Notes: generated from the sequence alone by a model not told the origin. A DNA stretch of 57,583 nt from an uncultured Collinsella sp. (GCA_900540935.1 UQHW01000012.1:1-57583), one strand, 5' to 3'. Positions 39,472-48,299 are shown, numbered from the stretch's first letter. Numbers and translations are program-made.

Positions 39472-40883
39472 TATCCGATCGCTCCTTCCATCTCCAGCTT
39501 GATCAGGTTGTTCATCTCGACGGCGTACTCAAGCGGCAGCTCCTTGGAGACCGGGTTGGCAAAGCCGTTGACGATCATGGTGCGGGCCTCTTCCTCCGAG
39601 ATGCCGCGGCTCATCAGGTAGAACACCTTGTCGTCGCCGATGCGGCCGATGGTGGCCTCGTGGCCGATGTCGACGTTCTTGGCGCGGATGTCCATGGCCG
39701 GAATAGTGTCGGAGCGGCTCTGGTCGTCGAGCATGAGCGACTGGCAGCTCACGGTTGCCTTGGAGCCCTCGGCCTTGGGCGTGGCCACGATAGAGCTACG
39801 GAAGGTCTGGATGCCGCCGCTCTTGGAGATGCCCTTGGTCTCGACGGTTGCCGAGGTCTCGGGCGCGTTGAGTACGACCTTACAGCCGGTATCGAGGTTC
39901 TGGCCGGCGCCGGCAAAGGTGATGCCGGTAAAGCTCGAGCGGGCGCCGCGGCCGTTGAGCACGCTCATGGGGTAGAGATAACCCACATGGCTGCCGAAGG
40001 AGCCACTGATCCACTCGATGTCGCCGTCCTCGTCCACGCGCGCACGCTTGGTGTTGAGGTTGTACATGTTCTTGGACCAGTTCTCGATGGTCGAGTAGCG
40101 CAGGTGTGCACGCTTGCCCACAAAGAGCTCGACAGCACCGGCGTGGAGGTTGGCCACGTTGTACTTGGGTGCGGAGCAGCCCTCGATAAAGTGCAGGTCG
40201 GCATCGTCCTCGACAATGATGAGCGTGTGCTCAAACTGGCCGGCGCCCTTGGCGTTGAGGCGGAAGTAGCTCTGCAGCGGGAAATCGAGCTTGGTGCCCT
40301 TGGGCACGTAGACAAACGAGCCGCCCGACCACACGGCGCCGTGCAGGGCCGCAAACTTGTGGTCGGTGGGCGGGATGAGCGTCATAAACTTCTCGTGAAT
40401 GAGCGGCTCCCACTGCGGGTCGTGCAGGGCCTCCTCGATGCCGGAGTAGACGATGCCCATCTTGGACGCGGTGTCCTGCATGTTGTGGTAGACGAGCTCG
40501 GAGTCGTACTGCGCGCCGACGCCCGCCAAGTAGCTGCGCTCGGCCTCGGGGATGCCCAAGCGCTCAAAGGTGCTCTTGATGTCGTCGGGCACCGACTCCC
40601 AGTCGTGCTTTTGGTCGGTGTTGGGCTTGACGTAGGTGACGATGTTGTCCATGTCCAGGCCCTCGATGGAGGGGCCCCACGTCGGGTCGGGAAAACGATT
40701 GAAGATCTCGAGGGACTTTAAGCGCAGGTCGAGCATCCACTGCGGCTCGTCCTTCCTGGCGCTGATCTCGCGCACGATGTCGGGCGTGATGCCGGCGTCG
40801 AGGCGCTCGAATCCCTCCTCGCCATAGGTGAAGTCGTAGAGGCTGCGGTCGATGTCCGCGACCTCGGTGCGGTTCTTGGTCAT
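39471..40883 (-). CDS. sufB: Fe-S cluster assembly protein SufB
   Basis: A 470-residue core scaffold on which SUF clusters are built with SufC and SufD. Signature stretches are GSFVYVPKGTKLDFPLQSYF, FIEGCSAPKYNVANLHAGAVE, RYSTIENWSKNMYNLNTKRA, and near the C-terminus MDIRAKNVDIGHEATIGRIG. The length is normal (about 465-495). It starts 12 bases after the sufC stop. Confidence 0.97.
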   Translation of the reverse strand: MTKNRTEVADIDRSLYDFTYGEEGFERLDAGITPDIVREISARKDEPQWMLDLRLKSLEIFNRFPDPTWGPSIEGLDMDNIVTYVKPNTDQKHDWESVPDDIKSTFERLGIPEAERSYLAGVGAQYDSELVYHNMQDTASKMGIVYSGIEEALHDPQWEPLIHEKFMTLIPPTDHKFAALHGAVWSGGSFVYVPKGTKLDFPLQSYFRLNAKGAGQFEHTLIIVEDDADLHFIEGCSAPKYNVANLHAGAVELFVGKRAHLRYSTIENWSKNMYNLNTKRARVDEDGDIEWISGSFGSHVGYLYPMSVLNGRGARSSFTGITFAGAGQNLDTGCKVVLNAPETSATVETKGISKSGGIQTFRSSIVATPKAEGSKATVSCQSLMLDDQSRSDTIPAMDIRAKNVDIGHEATIGRIGDDKVFYLMSRGISEEEARTMIVNGFANPVSKELPLEYAVEMNNLIKLEMEGAIG

Positions 40884-40895
40884 TGCGTCGCCCCT

Positions 40896-41696
40896 TTACG
40901 CCTGCTGCTCGGCAACGGCGGACTCGGCCTGGGCGCGCTGCTCGGCGGCCTCGCGCTCGAAGGTCTCAAAGCCGTTCTTGTCGATCCAGGGGATCAGCGA
41001 GGCGTCGTCCTCGCGTACGATGTGGCCCTTGACCATAACGTGGACGCGGTCGACATCCAGGTGCTCCAGGATACGCGTGTTGTGCGTGATGATGAGCATG
41101 GAGCCGTCGCAGCTCTTGCGGTAGGCGTCCATGCCGTGGCTGACGGTGGACAGGGCGTCGACGTCCAGGCCGGAGTCGGTTTCGTCCAGGATGGCGAGCT
41201 TGGGCTGCAGCAGCAGAAGCTGGAGCATCTCGACCTTCTTTTTCTCGCCGCCCGAGAAGCCCACGCCCAGCTCACGGTTGAGGTAGGCGGTGTCCATGTT
41301 GAGCTCGGCCGCGAGCTCCTTGACGCGACGGCGGAACTCCTTGCCCTTCATCTCCAGGCCGGGGCGGCCAGCGATGCTGGCACGCAAAAAGCTCGACAGC
41401 GGCACGCCCGGGATCTCGACCGGGGCCTGGAAGCTCAGAAACAGGCCGGCGCGCGAACGCTTGTCGGTGGTGAGCTCGGTGATGTCCTGGCCGTCAAAGA
41501 CGATGCGGCCGTCGTTGACGGTATAGACGGAGTCGCCCATGACCAGGTGGCCGAGGGTGGACTTGCCGGCGCCGTTGGGGCCCATCAGCACGTGGGTCTC
41601 ACCGGCGGCGACGTTGAGGTTGACATTGTGGAGGATGGTCTTCTCGTCCACGGAGGCGGTGAGACCATCGATGGAAAGCAGCGGATTTGCGCTCAT
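40896..41696 (-). CDS. sufC: Fe-S assembly ATPase SufC
   Basis: A 266-residue soluble ABC-type ATPase powering the SufBCD complex. Walker A GPNGAGKST is at 39-47, the signature is FSGGEKKKVEML, and Walker B is LAILDETDSGLD. ATG 41696 is chosen (GAGAGGGAC upstream); an in-frame ATG at 41726 is less likely. First gene of the minus-strand sufCBDSU operon, divergent from the Rrf2 regulator. The last ~20 residues are Ala/Glu/Gln-rich. Confidence 0.96.
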   Translation of the reverse strand: MSANPLLSIDGLTASVDEKTILHNVNLNVAAGETHVLMGPNGAGKSTLGHLVMGDSVYTVNDGRIVFDGQDITELTTDKRSRAGLFLSFQAPVEIPGVPLSSFLRASIAGRPGLEMKGKEFRRRVKELAAELNMDTAYLNRELGVGFSGGEKKKVEMLQLLLLQPKLAILDETDSGLDVDALSTVSHGMDAYRKSCDGSMLIITHNTRILEHLDVDRVHVMVKGHIVREDDASLIPWIDKNGFETFEREAAEQRAQAESAVAEQQA

Positions 41697-41761
41697 GCTG
41701 TCCCTCTCTGTATATGGTGTACTCATAGGTGTACTAAACCCTAGGAATCTTCTCGGAATAA

Positions 41762-41789
41762 AGTTACTATGGGTTCGGCGTTAGTCAAG
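41762..41789 (-). promoter_or_regulatory. Probable suf operon promoter
   Basis: On the minus strand TTGACT (41789-41784), a 16-bp spacer and TAACTT (41767-41762), about 65 bases before sufC. The operator-like dyads lie 36 bases further upstream. Confidence 0.5.
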
Positions 41790-41824
41790 GGAAAACCCGA
41801 CTAATCCACTCGACTTTTCTAGAT

Positions 41825-41857
41825 GTGGGACAAAATAACAAGGTTTGTTTGTCCCAC
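41825..41857. promoter_or_regulatory. Operator-like dyad 1 (GTGGGACAAA / TTTGTCCCAC)
   Basis: A perfect 10-bp inverted repeat with a 13-base centre in the sufC-rrf2 intergenic region. Probably a binding site for the adjacent Rrf2 regulator. Confidence 0.7.
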
Positions 41858-41869
41858 TTACTTAAGATT

Positions 41870-41900
41870 TGGGACAAACAGACCTGGTTATGTTGTCCCA
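41870..41900. promoter_or_regulatory. Operator-like dyad 2 (TGGGACAA / TTGTCCCA)
   Basis: A second perfect inverted repeat with the same GGGACAA half-site. Its centre is 44 bases (about four helical turns) from dyad 1. It overlaps a TATGTT box (41889-41894) that may be the -10 of the rrf2 gene, so occupancy should repress that gene. Confidence 0.7.
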
Positions 41901-41920
41901 GATGCGATGGGAGGGTAGGT

Positions 41921-42352
41921 ATGCTCATTTCTTCCAAGGGCCGCTATGCCCTCCGGCTGATGATCTATATCGCGGCGCTGGGCGACGCCGAGGGCAAGAT
42001 TGCCTTGCGCGAGGTTGCCGACCGTGAGCATATCTCACAAAAGTATTTGGAGCAGCTGGTTCGTCCGCTTATGAAGGCGGGCCTGCTTAAGAGCGTGCGC
42101 GGCAAGGGCGGCGGCTACATGATGGCCAAGGATCCAGCCGAGGTGCGTGCCGGCGACATCCTGCGCGCCGTCGAGGGCAGCACGGCGCCCGTGGCGTGCG
42201 ACGGCATCGACAACAGCTGCACCCGCAGCGATTTGTGCTCGACCGTCAAGTTCTGGCGCGGCCTGGACGACGTGATCGAAAAGTACGTCGACGGCGTGAC
42301 GTTGGCCGACCTGGCCGCCGTCCCCGAAATCAACTTTGACATTAAGCTGTAG
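41921..42352 (+). CDS. Rrf2-family regulator with Fe-S ligand cysteines (IscR/SufR-like)
   Basis: A 143-residue winged-helix repressor. MLISSKGRYALRLMIYIA is the family N-terminus, EHISQKYLEQLVRPLMKAGLLKSVRGKGGGY covers the helix-turn-helix and wing, and C93, C100 and C106 (C-X6-C-X5-C) match the cluster-ligand layout of IscR-type sensors. It probably senses Fe-S status and controls the divergent suf operon and itself through the two dyads at 41825-41900. GGGAGGGTAGG precedes ATG 41921. The cluster and sites are inferred from pattern. Confidence 0.9.
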   Translation: MLISSKGRYALRLMIYIAALGDAEGKIALREVADREHISQKYLEQLVRPLMKAGLLKSVRGKGGGYMMAKDPAEVRAGDILRAVEGSTAPVACDGIDNSCTRSDLCSTVKFWRGLDDVIEKYVDGVTLADLAAVPEINFDIKL

Positions 42353-42360
42353 GGGTGCAA

Positions 42361-42648
42361 ATGGCATCTCTCGACAAGGTGTACAAGCAAATCGAAGTTT
42401 TTGCTCGGGAATGTGACGCCGAGAAGGTCGTGTTGTTTGGTTCTCGTGCTCGAGGCGACAACTTGCCCAAGAGCGATATTGACATCGCCGTAGCAGGTTG
42501 CCGGGATTTCGGCCGTTTCTCATATTTGATCGAGGAACATCTTGATACTCTTTTAGATGTAGATGTCGTCAATCTCGACGAGTCCCTATCGCAGCAATTG
42601 CTCGATGAGATTGCCAAGGATGGTGTGATTCTGTATGAAAAAATATGA
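42361..42648 (+). CDS. MntA-like nucleotidyltransferase antitoxin
   Basis: A 95-residue minimal nucleotidyltransferase. The active-site motif GSRARGDNLPKSDIDIAV spans residues 27-44, with G27-S28 and D39-X-D41 in the canonical GS-X10-D-X-D spacing. In MntA/HepT systems this protein silences the HEPN toxin by adding AMP to a tyrosine. ATG 42361 is used, 8 bases after the rrf2 stop, with AGGGG upstream. It overlaps the HEPN gene by 14 bases. Codon use is less GC-rich than the neighbours, which suggests acquisition. Confidence 0.9.
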   Translation: MASLDKVYKQIEVFARECDAEKVVLFGSRARGDNLPKSDIDIAVAGCRDFGRFSYLIEEHLDTLLDVDVVNLDESLSQQLLDEIAKDGVILYEKI

Positions 42649-43054
42649 GAACTTTGTTAGCGCCTTGGCGAATCTTGAGGATGCGCCCAATCAGGATCTC
42701 AACAATGATTTTGTTCAGAGTGGATTGATTAATAAGTTCAATCTTCAATTTGAACTGAGCTGGAAGCTCCTTAAGCGTCTGCTCGAGTATGAGGGCGCCA
42801 CGCTTGCCGCGTCGGGGTCTCCTCGTGCCATCTTGAAGGAGTCCTACCGATTCTACGACTTTATTGATGAGGCAGCCTGGCTGGATATGCTCAGAGACCG
42901 CAATACGAACGTCCATATCTACGACAACAAGCTCGCTCAAGATTTGATTCAGCGCATCTTGAACGTCTATATTCCCGCTTTCTGTCAGTTGAGAGACGGG
43001 CTGACGAAACGTTACGGCGAGCTTCTGTTGGCGCCCGACGACCAGTTTGTCTAA
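42635..43054 (+). CDS. HepT-like HEPN toxin (nucleotidyltransferase substrate-binding family)
   Basis: A 139-residue all-helical HEPN protein. The RNase motif is R89-NTNV-H94, followed by Y96, in the R-X4-H-X-Y arrangement in which the tyrosine is the AMP acceptor in studied HepT proteins. Free HepT cleaves RNA and stops growth. The preceding MntA-like gene overlaps it, the standard layout. It is closer to the HI0074-like 'substrate-binding' branch, so an alternative non-toxic role is possible. Confidence 0.88.
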   Translation: MKKYENFVSALANLEDAPNQDLNNDFVQSGLINKFNLQFELSWKLLKRLLEYEGATLAASGSPRAILKESYRFYDFIDEAAWLDMLRDRNTNVHIYDNKLAQDLIQRILNVYIPAFCQLRDGLTKRYGELLLAPDDQFV

Positions 43055-43096
43055 TTCCTTAAGATTTCGCGGAGGGTTGTTGCCGTTTACCGAGGG

Positions 43097-43112
43097 GTTG
43101 TTGTGCAACAAC
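43097..43112. promoter_or_regulatory. Palindrome GTTGTTGTGCAACAAC
   Basis: A perfect 7-bp dyad around TG, 70 bases before the surface-protein start. The 12-mer TTGTTGTGCAAC within it recurs at 45066-45077, just after that gene. It may be an operator or a hairpin. Confidence 0.35.
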
Positions 43113-43182
43113 GGGCGAGCTGCAATACTTATTTCTATCTTTGCAAACTGCACTTTAACTATACCAATGCAGGGAGGATCTT

Positions 43183-45000
43183 ATGCAGCCCAAGCATTCT
43201 GCTATTGTCGCGGGCCTGACGCTGGCGCTTTCGTTTGGCGCCGTTACCGCGCCCGCGCCCGCCGCTGCCGAGGAGCCCACGCCGGGCGTTGCCTCGGATG
43301 CCACCGATATCGATAAGGGCCTTTACACCCAGCAGTCCTTCTCGGGCGTGCTGAGGTCGGTCCAGGGCGTTTCGTTTGTCAACGTGACTCCCGAGATAAA
43401 GTACTTTACCAAGTACGAGAGCCATGGCAACTACAACCAGGGCTTTTCGTACGGTGACGGCTATAACGCGCTGGGTTATTACCAGTTCGACCGTCGTTGG
43501 TCGCTCATTCCGTTTATGAAGCAGGCCTACAACTACAACCCCGAAAAATACAGCATGCTCAAGGATGCGATTGATCGCGGCGGCGAGATTTCCAACGCGA
43601 GGAATGCCATGTACGAGAACGGCCAACTTACCGAGCTGGGCCGTATTGCGCAGGAGGCCTTCCAGGGCGCTTATAACACCGATCCTGTCGAGTTCTCGGC
43701 GCTTCAGGACGCTTATGCGTACAACTCGTACTATGCGGTGACCGAGGCGTGGCTCAAGAGCGCTCTTGGCATTGACATCTCCGGCCGCGCCGATTGCGTC
43801 AAGGGCATGGTGTGGAGCATCACCAACATGTGCGGCACCGGTGGCTGCAGGGACTTTTTCCGCTGGGCGAATCTTTCCAACGATATGTCCGACCGCGAGT
43901 TTGTGACGGCGCTCTCCAATAGCGTGGTCAACAATGTCGCCACTAAGTTTTCGAGTCAGCCCCAGTATCATGAGGGCTGGAAGAATCGTTATAAAAATGA
44001 GCTGAAGGACTGCTTGGTTTTTATCGCCGAGGATGAGGCTGCCGCTGCGACGCCCGTGCAGCCCGAGCCCACACCGGCGCCCTCGCCGACACCTGATTCG
44101 AATGACGACTCGAGTGACGATGCCAACGATGACAGGATGGATGCGCCCTCGACCGATGCTGACGGTAATGGCTCTGCTGGTGGCACTACCAACGACGGCT
44201 CTACCTCGAACGGCTCCAATTCGAACGGCTCTGCTGCGGGCGATTCGTCTTCAAGCTCTGCCGGCAATACGGACAGCGACGCTTCTGGTTCGACCGACGC
44301 TGACACCTCTAACTCATCCACCGGCTCGAGCGATTCGTCCGTTGACACCGGCTCTAACAACGGCTCTGGCTCTGACGCAACCCCTGATTCCGATGCTTCC
44401 AAGGACGACTCGAATAAGGCGCCGGACGCTCCCGTTGCTTCGCCGGACAAGAAGCCTTCTTTCTCCGAGCAGCTTGGTTCTACGCTGGGTTCTTCGCTGA
44501 TGGCTGGCGTCAATAACGGCTCGGCCCAGAACAAGGACAACTCTGATCAGGCTTCCACGGAAAAGACCGAAGCCGCAAAGGGCGACTCCAAGGATAAGGC
44601 TTCCGAGAAGGTTGAATCCGATAAGGGTTCTAGCTCTGAGGAGAAGGACGACAAATCTGCTCAGAAGAAGGACGAGGATAAGAAGTCTGAATCTGAGAAG
44701 AAGGACGAGAGCAAGGACAAGACCGAGGACGGAAAGCAGCAGGGCGAGGACGGCGGTAAGGGCAACACCGACAACAAGAGTCAAGAGCAAAATGACTCCA
44801 AGGCGGTGACCACTACAACCACGACGACTACAACTACCAAGTCATCTGGCGGCAATATGCCCAAGACGGGCGATCTGATTGTGATGGCGAGCCTTGCCAG
44901 TGCAAGCTTGGCCACACTGGGCGCTACGTCTATCGTAAGTGGTAAGCATAAGCTCGATCAGCAGAAGAAAGCTTCTGGGGAGGACGGCTCGGAGGAGTAG
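43183..45000 (+). CDS. Sortase-anchored surface protein with lysozyme-like N-terminal domain
   Basis: A 605-residue secreted protein. Signal peptide about 1-29 (AGLTLALSFGAVTAPAPAAA then AEEP). Residues ~45-280 form a folded domain with KYFTKYESHGNYNQGFSYGD and YNALGYYQFDRRWSL; the ESHGNY and GYYQFD pieces recall phage and bacterial lysozyme/transglycosylase domains, which is inference. Residues ~290-545 are Ser/Asp/Asn-rich then Lys/Glu-rich linker, ending in T10. The anchor is MPKTG at 559-563, a hydrophobic helix and a positively charged tail (variant LPXTG). AGGGAGGATC precedes ATG 43183. It likely acts on or spans the cell wall. Confidence 0.85.
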   Translation: MQPKHSAIVAGLTLALSFGAVTAPAPAAAEEPTPGVASDATDIDKGLYTQQSFSGVLRSVQGVSFVNVTPEIKYFTKYESHGNYNQGFSYGDGYNALGYYQFDRRWSLIPFMKQAYNYNPEKYSMLKDAIDRGGEISNARNAMYENGQLTELGRIAQEAFQGAYNTDPVEFSALQDAYAYNSYYAVTEAWLKSALGIDISGRADCVKGMVWSITNMCGTGGCRDFFRWANLSNDMSDREFVTALSNSVVNNVATKFSSQPQYHEGWKNRYKNELKDCLVFIAEDEAAAATPVQPEPTPAPSPTPDSNDDSSDDANDDRMDAPSTDADGNGSAGGTTNDGSTSNGSNSNGSAAGDSSSSSAGNTDSDASGSTDADTSNSSTGSSDSSVDTGSNNGSGSDATPDSDASKDDSNKAPDAPVASPDKKPSFSEQLGSTLGSSLMAGVNNGSAQNKDNSDQASTEKTEAAKGDSKDKASEKVESDKGSSSEEKDDKSAQKKDEDKKSESEKKDESKDKTEDGKQQGEDGGKGNTDNKSQEQNDSKAVTTTTTTTTTTKSSGGNMPKTGDLIVMASLASASLATLGATSIVSGKHKLDQQKKASGEDGSEE

Positions 45001-45032
45001 CCTCTCGGTTGCTAGATAACTAAAGAGTTGGG

Positions 45033-45067
45033 ACGGGGTCCGGTGCGAATACATTGGGCCCCGTTTT
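45033..45067 (+). terminator. Terminator after surface-protein gene
   Basis: ACGGGGTCC and GGGCCCCGT (one wobble) pair around a 14-base loop, followed by T4. Confidence 0.75.
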
Positions 45068-45202
45068 GTTGTGCAACGATTAGTTATGCCCCCTCATACC
45101 TCTTGTTGCTACCGTTGCCCGATATGTTCGCGCGGCGTCGTCGGTACGCGCGAGGCGGTCATTACAATTGGCGTCGTGCTGCGATTTAGGGGGAACGTTT
45201 TG

Positions 45203-46999
45203 GTGTCTGAACAGGCAAATAATGGTTGTGCTGCCGGCTTTGACGTGCGTTTGATTGGCTGTGTCGACGATGCAGTTTTGCCCATTGGCATGCACGACTA
45301 TGCGGAGGCTCTTGGTTGCTGCACGCTGGTCGACAAGACCATGTTTATTGCCGATGCGTTGGACTGCGACGCGTCCGTTGTGGTGTGCTGTCGACCCGAG
45401 GGTTTTGGCAAGAGCATGAACTTGTCGATGCTCAGGGCTTTTCTGGAGCGTCCTGCGGTCGGTCGCGCCGGTCGGAGCTCGTTTGCCGATGCTCAGATTT
45501 GGGATGCAGACGGCGGGCGTTATCGGGATGAGTATGCTTGCTATCCGGTGATATCGCTGGACTTTTCTGGCGCTACGAGGCGTGGCCCCGCTGTTGCCGG
45601 CGTCGTGCGCGATGTCCTTTCGGGCGAGTGCGCTCGCTTGTTGGCGCTCTTGGGGGCTCCGGATTTAGCTCGAGATAAGGTGCGTCACATCGAACGCGTC
45701 GCGCGCGGCGTGGCGAGCGCGGACGAGGTTGACTCGGTGCTCGGTGTGCTCATTGAGCTGCTGGAGATGGCCTGCGATGAGCAGGTTGTATTGCTCGTTG
45801 ATGGGTACGATGCGGCATGGTTGGGCCGTGCAAGCGCGAGGGGCGCTTCCGGTGCTGATCCGGCAGGGCTATTCGATCGCGTGCTTTTCGACGCCATTGC
45901 CGCTGCGCGCGATTCGTTGCGGCTGACGTGTCTGATGGGGGAGTATCCCGGCCCTGCCGAAGCGGCGCTTTCTTTGCATGGCTGCTCGTATTGTCTGACG
46001 ACGCCGCTTTCGACCTGGTGTGACCGTTGTTTCGGCTTTTCGGATGCCGAGGTCCAGGCTCTGTTGAATCATGCTGGGCGCGAGGAATACCTGGATGATG
46101 CGCGTGAATGGCTCGAGGGATATCGGTTTGGTAGGGCCTATTGCTCGAGTCCAGCGCGTGTGATCGGTTTTCTGGACCGAGGCTGCACGGCGCCCGTGCG
46201 TGCCGATCTGTATGGGTATGCGGATTGCCTGAGTAGGGTAGTTAGTGACTGGAATCTCGACCGCCTTTCGGTCTTGTTTGATTTGCTCGAGGCCCATGGA
46301 TGCGTTGGGGTCCCGCTTTGTTTGGGCGCTGCGGGGCTAGAGGCCTCGCCTGATGATGGCTTGTGGACGGCGCTGTATCTGTCAGGTTTCCTGACGACAG
46401 ATATGACTGAGGAGCCAGAGTATGGCGATCGCCTCTGTGCTTTGCGATTGCCCAATAACGAGCTTCGCCAGGCCTTGCGTCTAGTGATTATTGAGTGGTT
46501 TGAGTGCGCTGCAGAAGACATTCGAGACGTCGATGCGTTTCGCGACGGGCTGTGCCATGGGAACGAGGATACCGTGAGGCGGGCGCTAAGCCGCATCTTG
46601 GGAGATGCGGGAATCGGTGTGACCGACCCAGATACACCGCTGCCATATCACCTACTCTTGCAAGGACTCTGCTTTGGATTGCCGGGCTATGCCAATCCTG
46701 CTTCGAGGCGAAAGTGTGGCGCGAATCGCTGGGACATCCAGGTTTTTCCTACGGGCGCCGTGTTCGACATAGCCGATACGATCGGTATGCTCGATGAACG
46801 TCCGCTGATAACGATCAACATGATGTATGACCCCGGTGTGGATGCGCTGGGCCTGGAATTGCTGGCCGTGCAGGCGCTGCTCGACATAGAGCGCGACGGC
46901 ATCGACGAAATCCGTGTGCCGCGACCCGGCGTTGGCCGCATGCGCTGGGGGTTCGGTTTTGATGGGCAGCATGTGGCTACGGTGTACCAGAGGCTTTAA
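45203..46999 (+). CDS. Degenerate AAA-ATPase-like / DUF1703-type protein
   Basis: A 598-residue protein of the AAA-ATPase_like family, whose members pair a P-loop NTPase with a C-terminal PD-(D/E)XK-like domain. It aligns by eye at TLVDKTMFIADAL and at Walker A RPEGFGKS (64-71), then MNLSMLRAFLE. Walker B reads LLVDGYDA where the family has DEYD, so the catalytic acidic residue is replaced by Gly. At the C-terminus WDIQVFP and ITINMMYD stand where nuclease residues (G-X-D, E-X-K) are expected, so that domain also looks inactive. The family is common and expanded in gut bacteria; function unknown. GTG 45203 follows AGGGGGAA. Confidence 0.75.
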   Translation: MSEQANNGCAAGFDVRLIGCVDDAVLPIGMHDYAEALGCCTLVDKTMFIADALDCDASVVVCCRPEGFGKSMNLSMLRAFLERPAVGRAGRSSFADAQIWDADGGRYRDEYACYPVISLDFSGATRRGPAVAGVVRDVLSGECARLLALLGAPDLARDKVRHIERVARGVASADEVDSVLGVLIELLEMACDEQVVLLVDGYDAAWLGRASARGASGADPAGLFDRVLFDAIAAARDSLRLTCLMGEYPGPAEAALSLHGCSYCLTTPLSTWCDRCFGFSDAEVQALLNHAGREEYLDDAREWLEGYRFGRAYCSSPARVIGFLDRGCTAPVRADLYGYADCLSRVVSDWNLDRLSVLFDLLEAHGCVGVPLCLGAAGLEASPDDGLWTALYLSGFLTTDMTEEPEYGDRLCALRLPNNELRQALRLVIIEWFECAAEDIRDVDAFRDGLCHGNEDTVRRALSRILGDAGIGVTDPDTPLPYHLLLQGLCFGLPGYANPASRRKCGANRWDIQVFPTGAVFDIADTIGMLDERPLITINMMYDPGVDALGLELLAVQALLDIERDGIDEIRVPRPGVGRMRWGFGFDGQHVATVYQRL

Positions 47000-47023
47000 G
47001 CGCTGAGGTGTTTCCGGCTTCCG

Positions 47024-48043
47024 TTACTCGGTGTCCTTCATGGGCGGCATGGGCTTCCAGTTGGGATCCTTGATGATCTTGCGGGCGTCTTTCATGCCAC
47101 GGCGCAGCGCCGGAATACCGGTCTTAAAGCACTTATCGACCGCAGCCAGGCGAATGAATTCCTTGCAGAAGGTCGCGGCATTGCCCAGGCGGAACAGCAT
47201 GGGGTGGTAGTCACCGTAGATCTGCATATAGCGAGCGAGGAAGCCTCGGTTGCGCATGATGTAGTAGCGGTTGGTGTCGCTCGTAGAGTTGAGCTGGCGC
47301 TTGCCGGCGATGTCCCAGTTAGAGACGGCGCGGGCGCGCTTGAGCACCACGTCGGCCACAACGGCGGCGGGGAAGTGCTGGCTGGCTACGTAGCCGTAGC
47401 AGGCATCGTCGCCGTAGATAAAGAAGCGCGCGTCGGGCAGGCCGATTTTGTCGACCACGCGTCGCGAGAACATGCCGCCCTCAAAGCACAGCTGGTTCAT
47501 GGCGCGGTAGCCCTCGGGACCCAGATCCCACTTGGCGATGGGGTTAGGGATGCCGAGCGAAAGGATGAGCTGGTACTGCCAAAAGAAGGCGCCGCCGTCA
47601 AAGTCCAGGCGCGAACCCTGGATGACATCGTAGCGGTCGGTCCACTTGGCAAGACGCTCGATGCCTTCGGGGATGACGAGCACATCGTCGTCCATCACCC
47701 AGAACCACTGAGCGCCCAGGTCGTAGGCGCATTTAGTGCCGGCGGAGAAGCCGCCCGCACCGCCGCCGTTTTTGAGCTGCGGGGCGTAGATGACACGGTC
47801 GGTGCCGCCCTGCGCGTCGGGCTGCTCGGTGTCGATGCCCCACAGGTTGGCCAGGCGCTCGTTGAATGCGGTGCACATGGCCTCGGTCTCGCGCGAATTC
47901 TCGTTATCGACAATCACGATGCGCCAGGGCGTTGCCGTGAGCTCGGTCATGGAGTCGAACAAGTTGGCCAGGAGTTCCTGGCGCTTGTACGTAACGACGA
48001 CGATGGCGAGCTTGTCGATGGGAGCGGGAAGGGTTGAAGGCAT
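47024..48043 (-). CDS. Glycosyltransferase family 2 (GlfT-like / rhamnosyltransferase-like)
   Basis: A 339-residue GT-A fold enzyme. LAIVVVTYKRQELLANLFDSM opens the nucleotide-sugar domain, NGGGAGGFSAGTKCAYDLGA follows, and FWVMDDDV supplies the metal-binding acidic triad. The GGAGGF stretch is typical of galactofuranosyl/rhamnosyl transferases. It lacks transmembrane segments and acts at the cytosolic face of the membrane. It is transcribed opposite to the other five glycosyltransferases. ATG 48043 follows AAAGGAT; the upstream in-frame extension is not used. Sugar unknown. Confidence 0.87.
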   Translation of the reverse strand: MPSTLPAPIDKLAIVVVTYKRQELLANLFDSMTELTATPWRIVIVDNENSRETEAMCTAFNERLANLWGIDTEQPDAQGGTDRVIYAPQLKNGGGAGGFSAGTKCAYDLGAQWFWVMDDDVLVIPEGIERLAKWTDRYDVIQGSRLDFDGGAFFWQYQLILSLGIPNPIAKWDLGPEGYRAMNQLCFEGGMFSRRVVDKIGLPDARFFIYGDDACYGYVASQHFPAAVVADVVLKRARAVSNWDIAGKRQLNSTSDTNRYYIMRNRGFLARYMQIYGDYHPMLFRLGNAATFCKEFIRLAAVDKCFKTGIPALRRGMKDARKIIKDPNWKPMPPMKDTE

Positions 48044-48299
48044 GGGGCAATATATCCTTTCACGCGCGGCGGGCGAGCGCTGCACGGAAGCTATCGAATA
48101 CGTCCTTGGGACTGTCCTATTGTAAAGGCTCGGCGCACCTTGGCGGCAAGCTTTGAATAAAACGCAGGAACCTGCCATGGGCCCGCCGCATGACGTGGGG
48201 CTGCTTTGCCCGCAAGAGGCTCCATAGATTATATAAACGCCTGCTGGCGCGCTGACCCTTTGATACCATGAAACGACAGGTATTTCCTAAGGAGCACAT

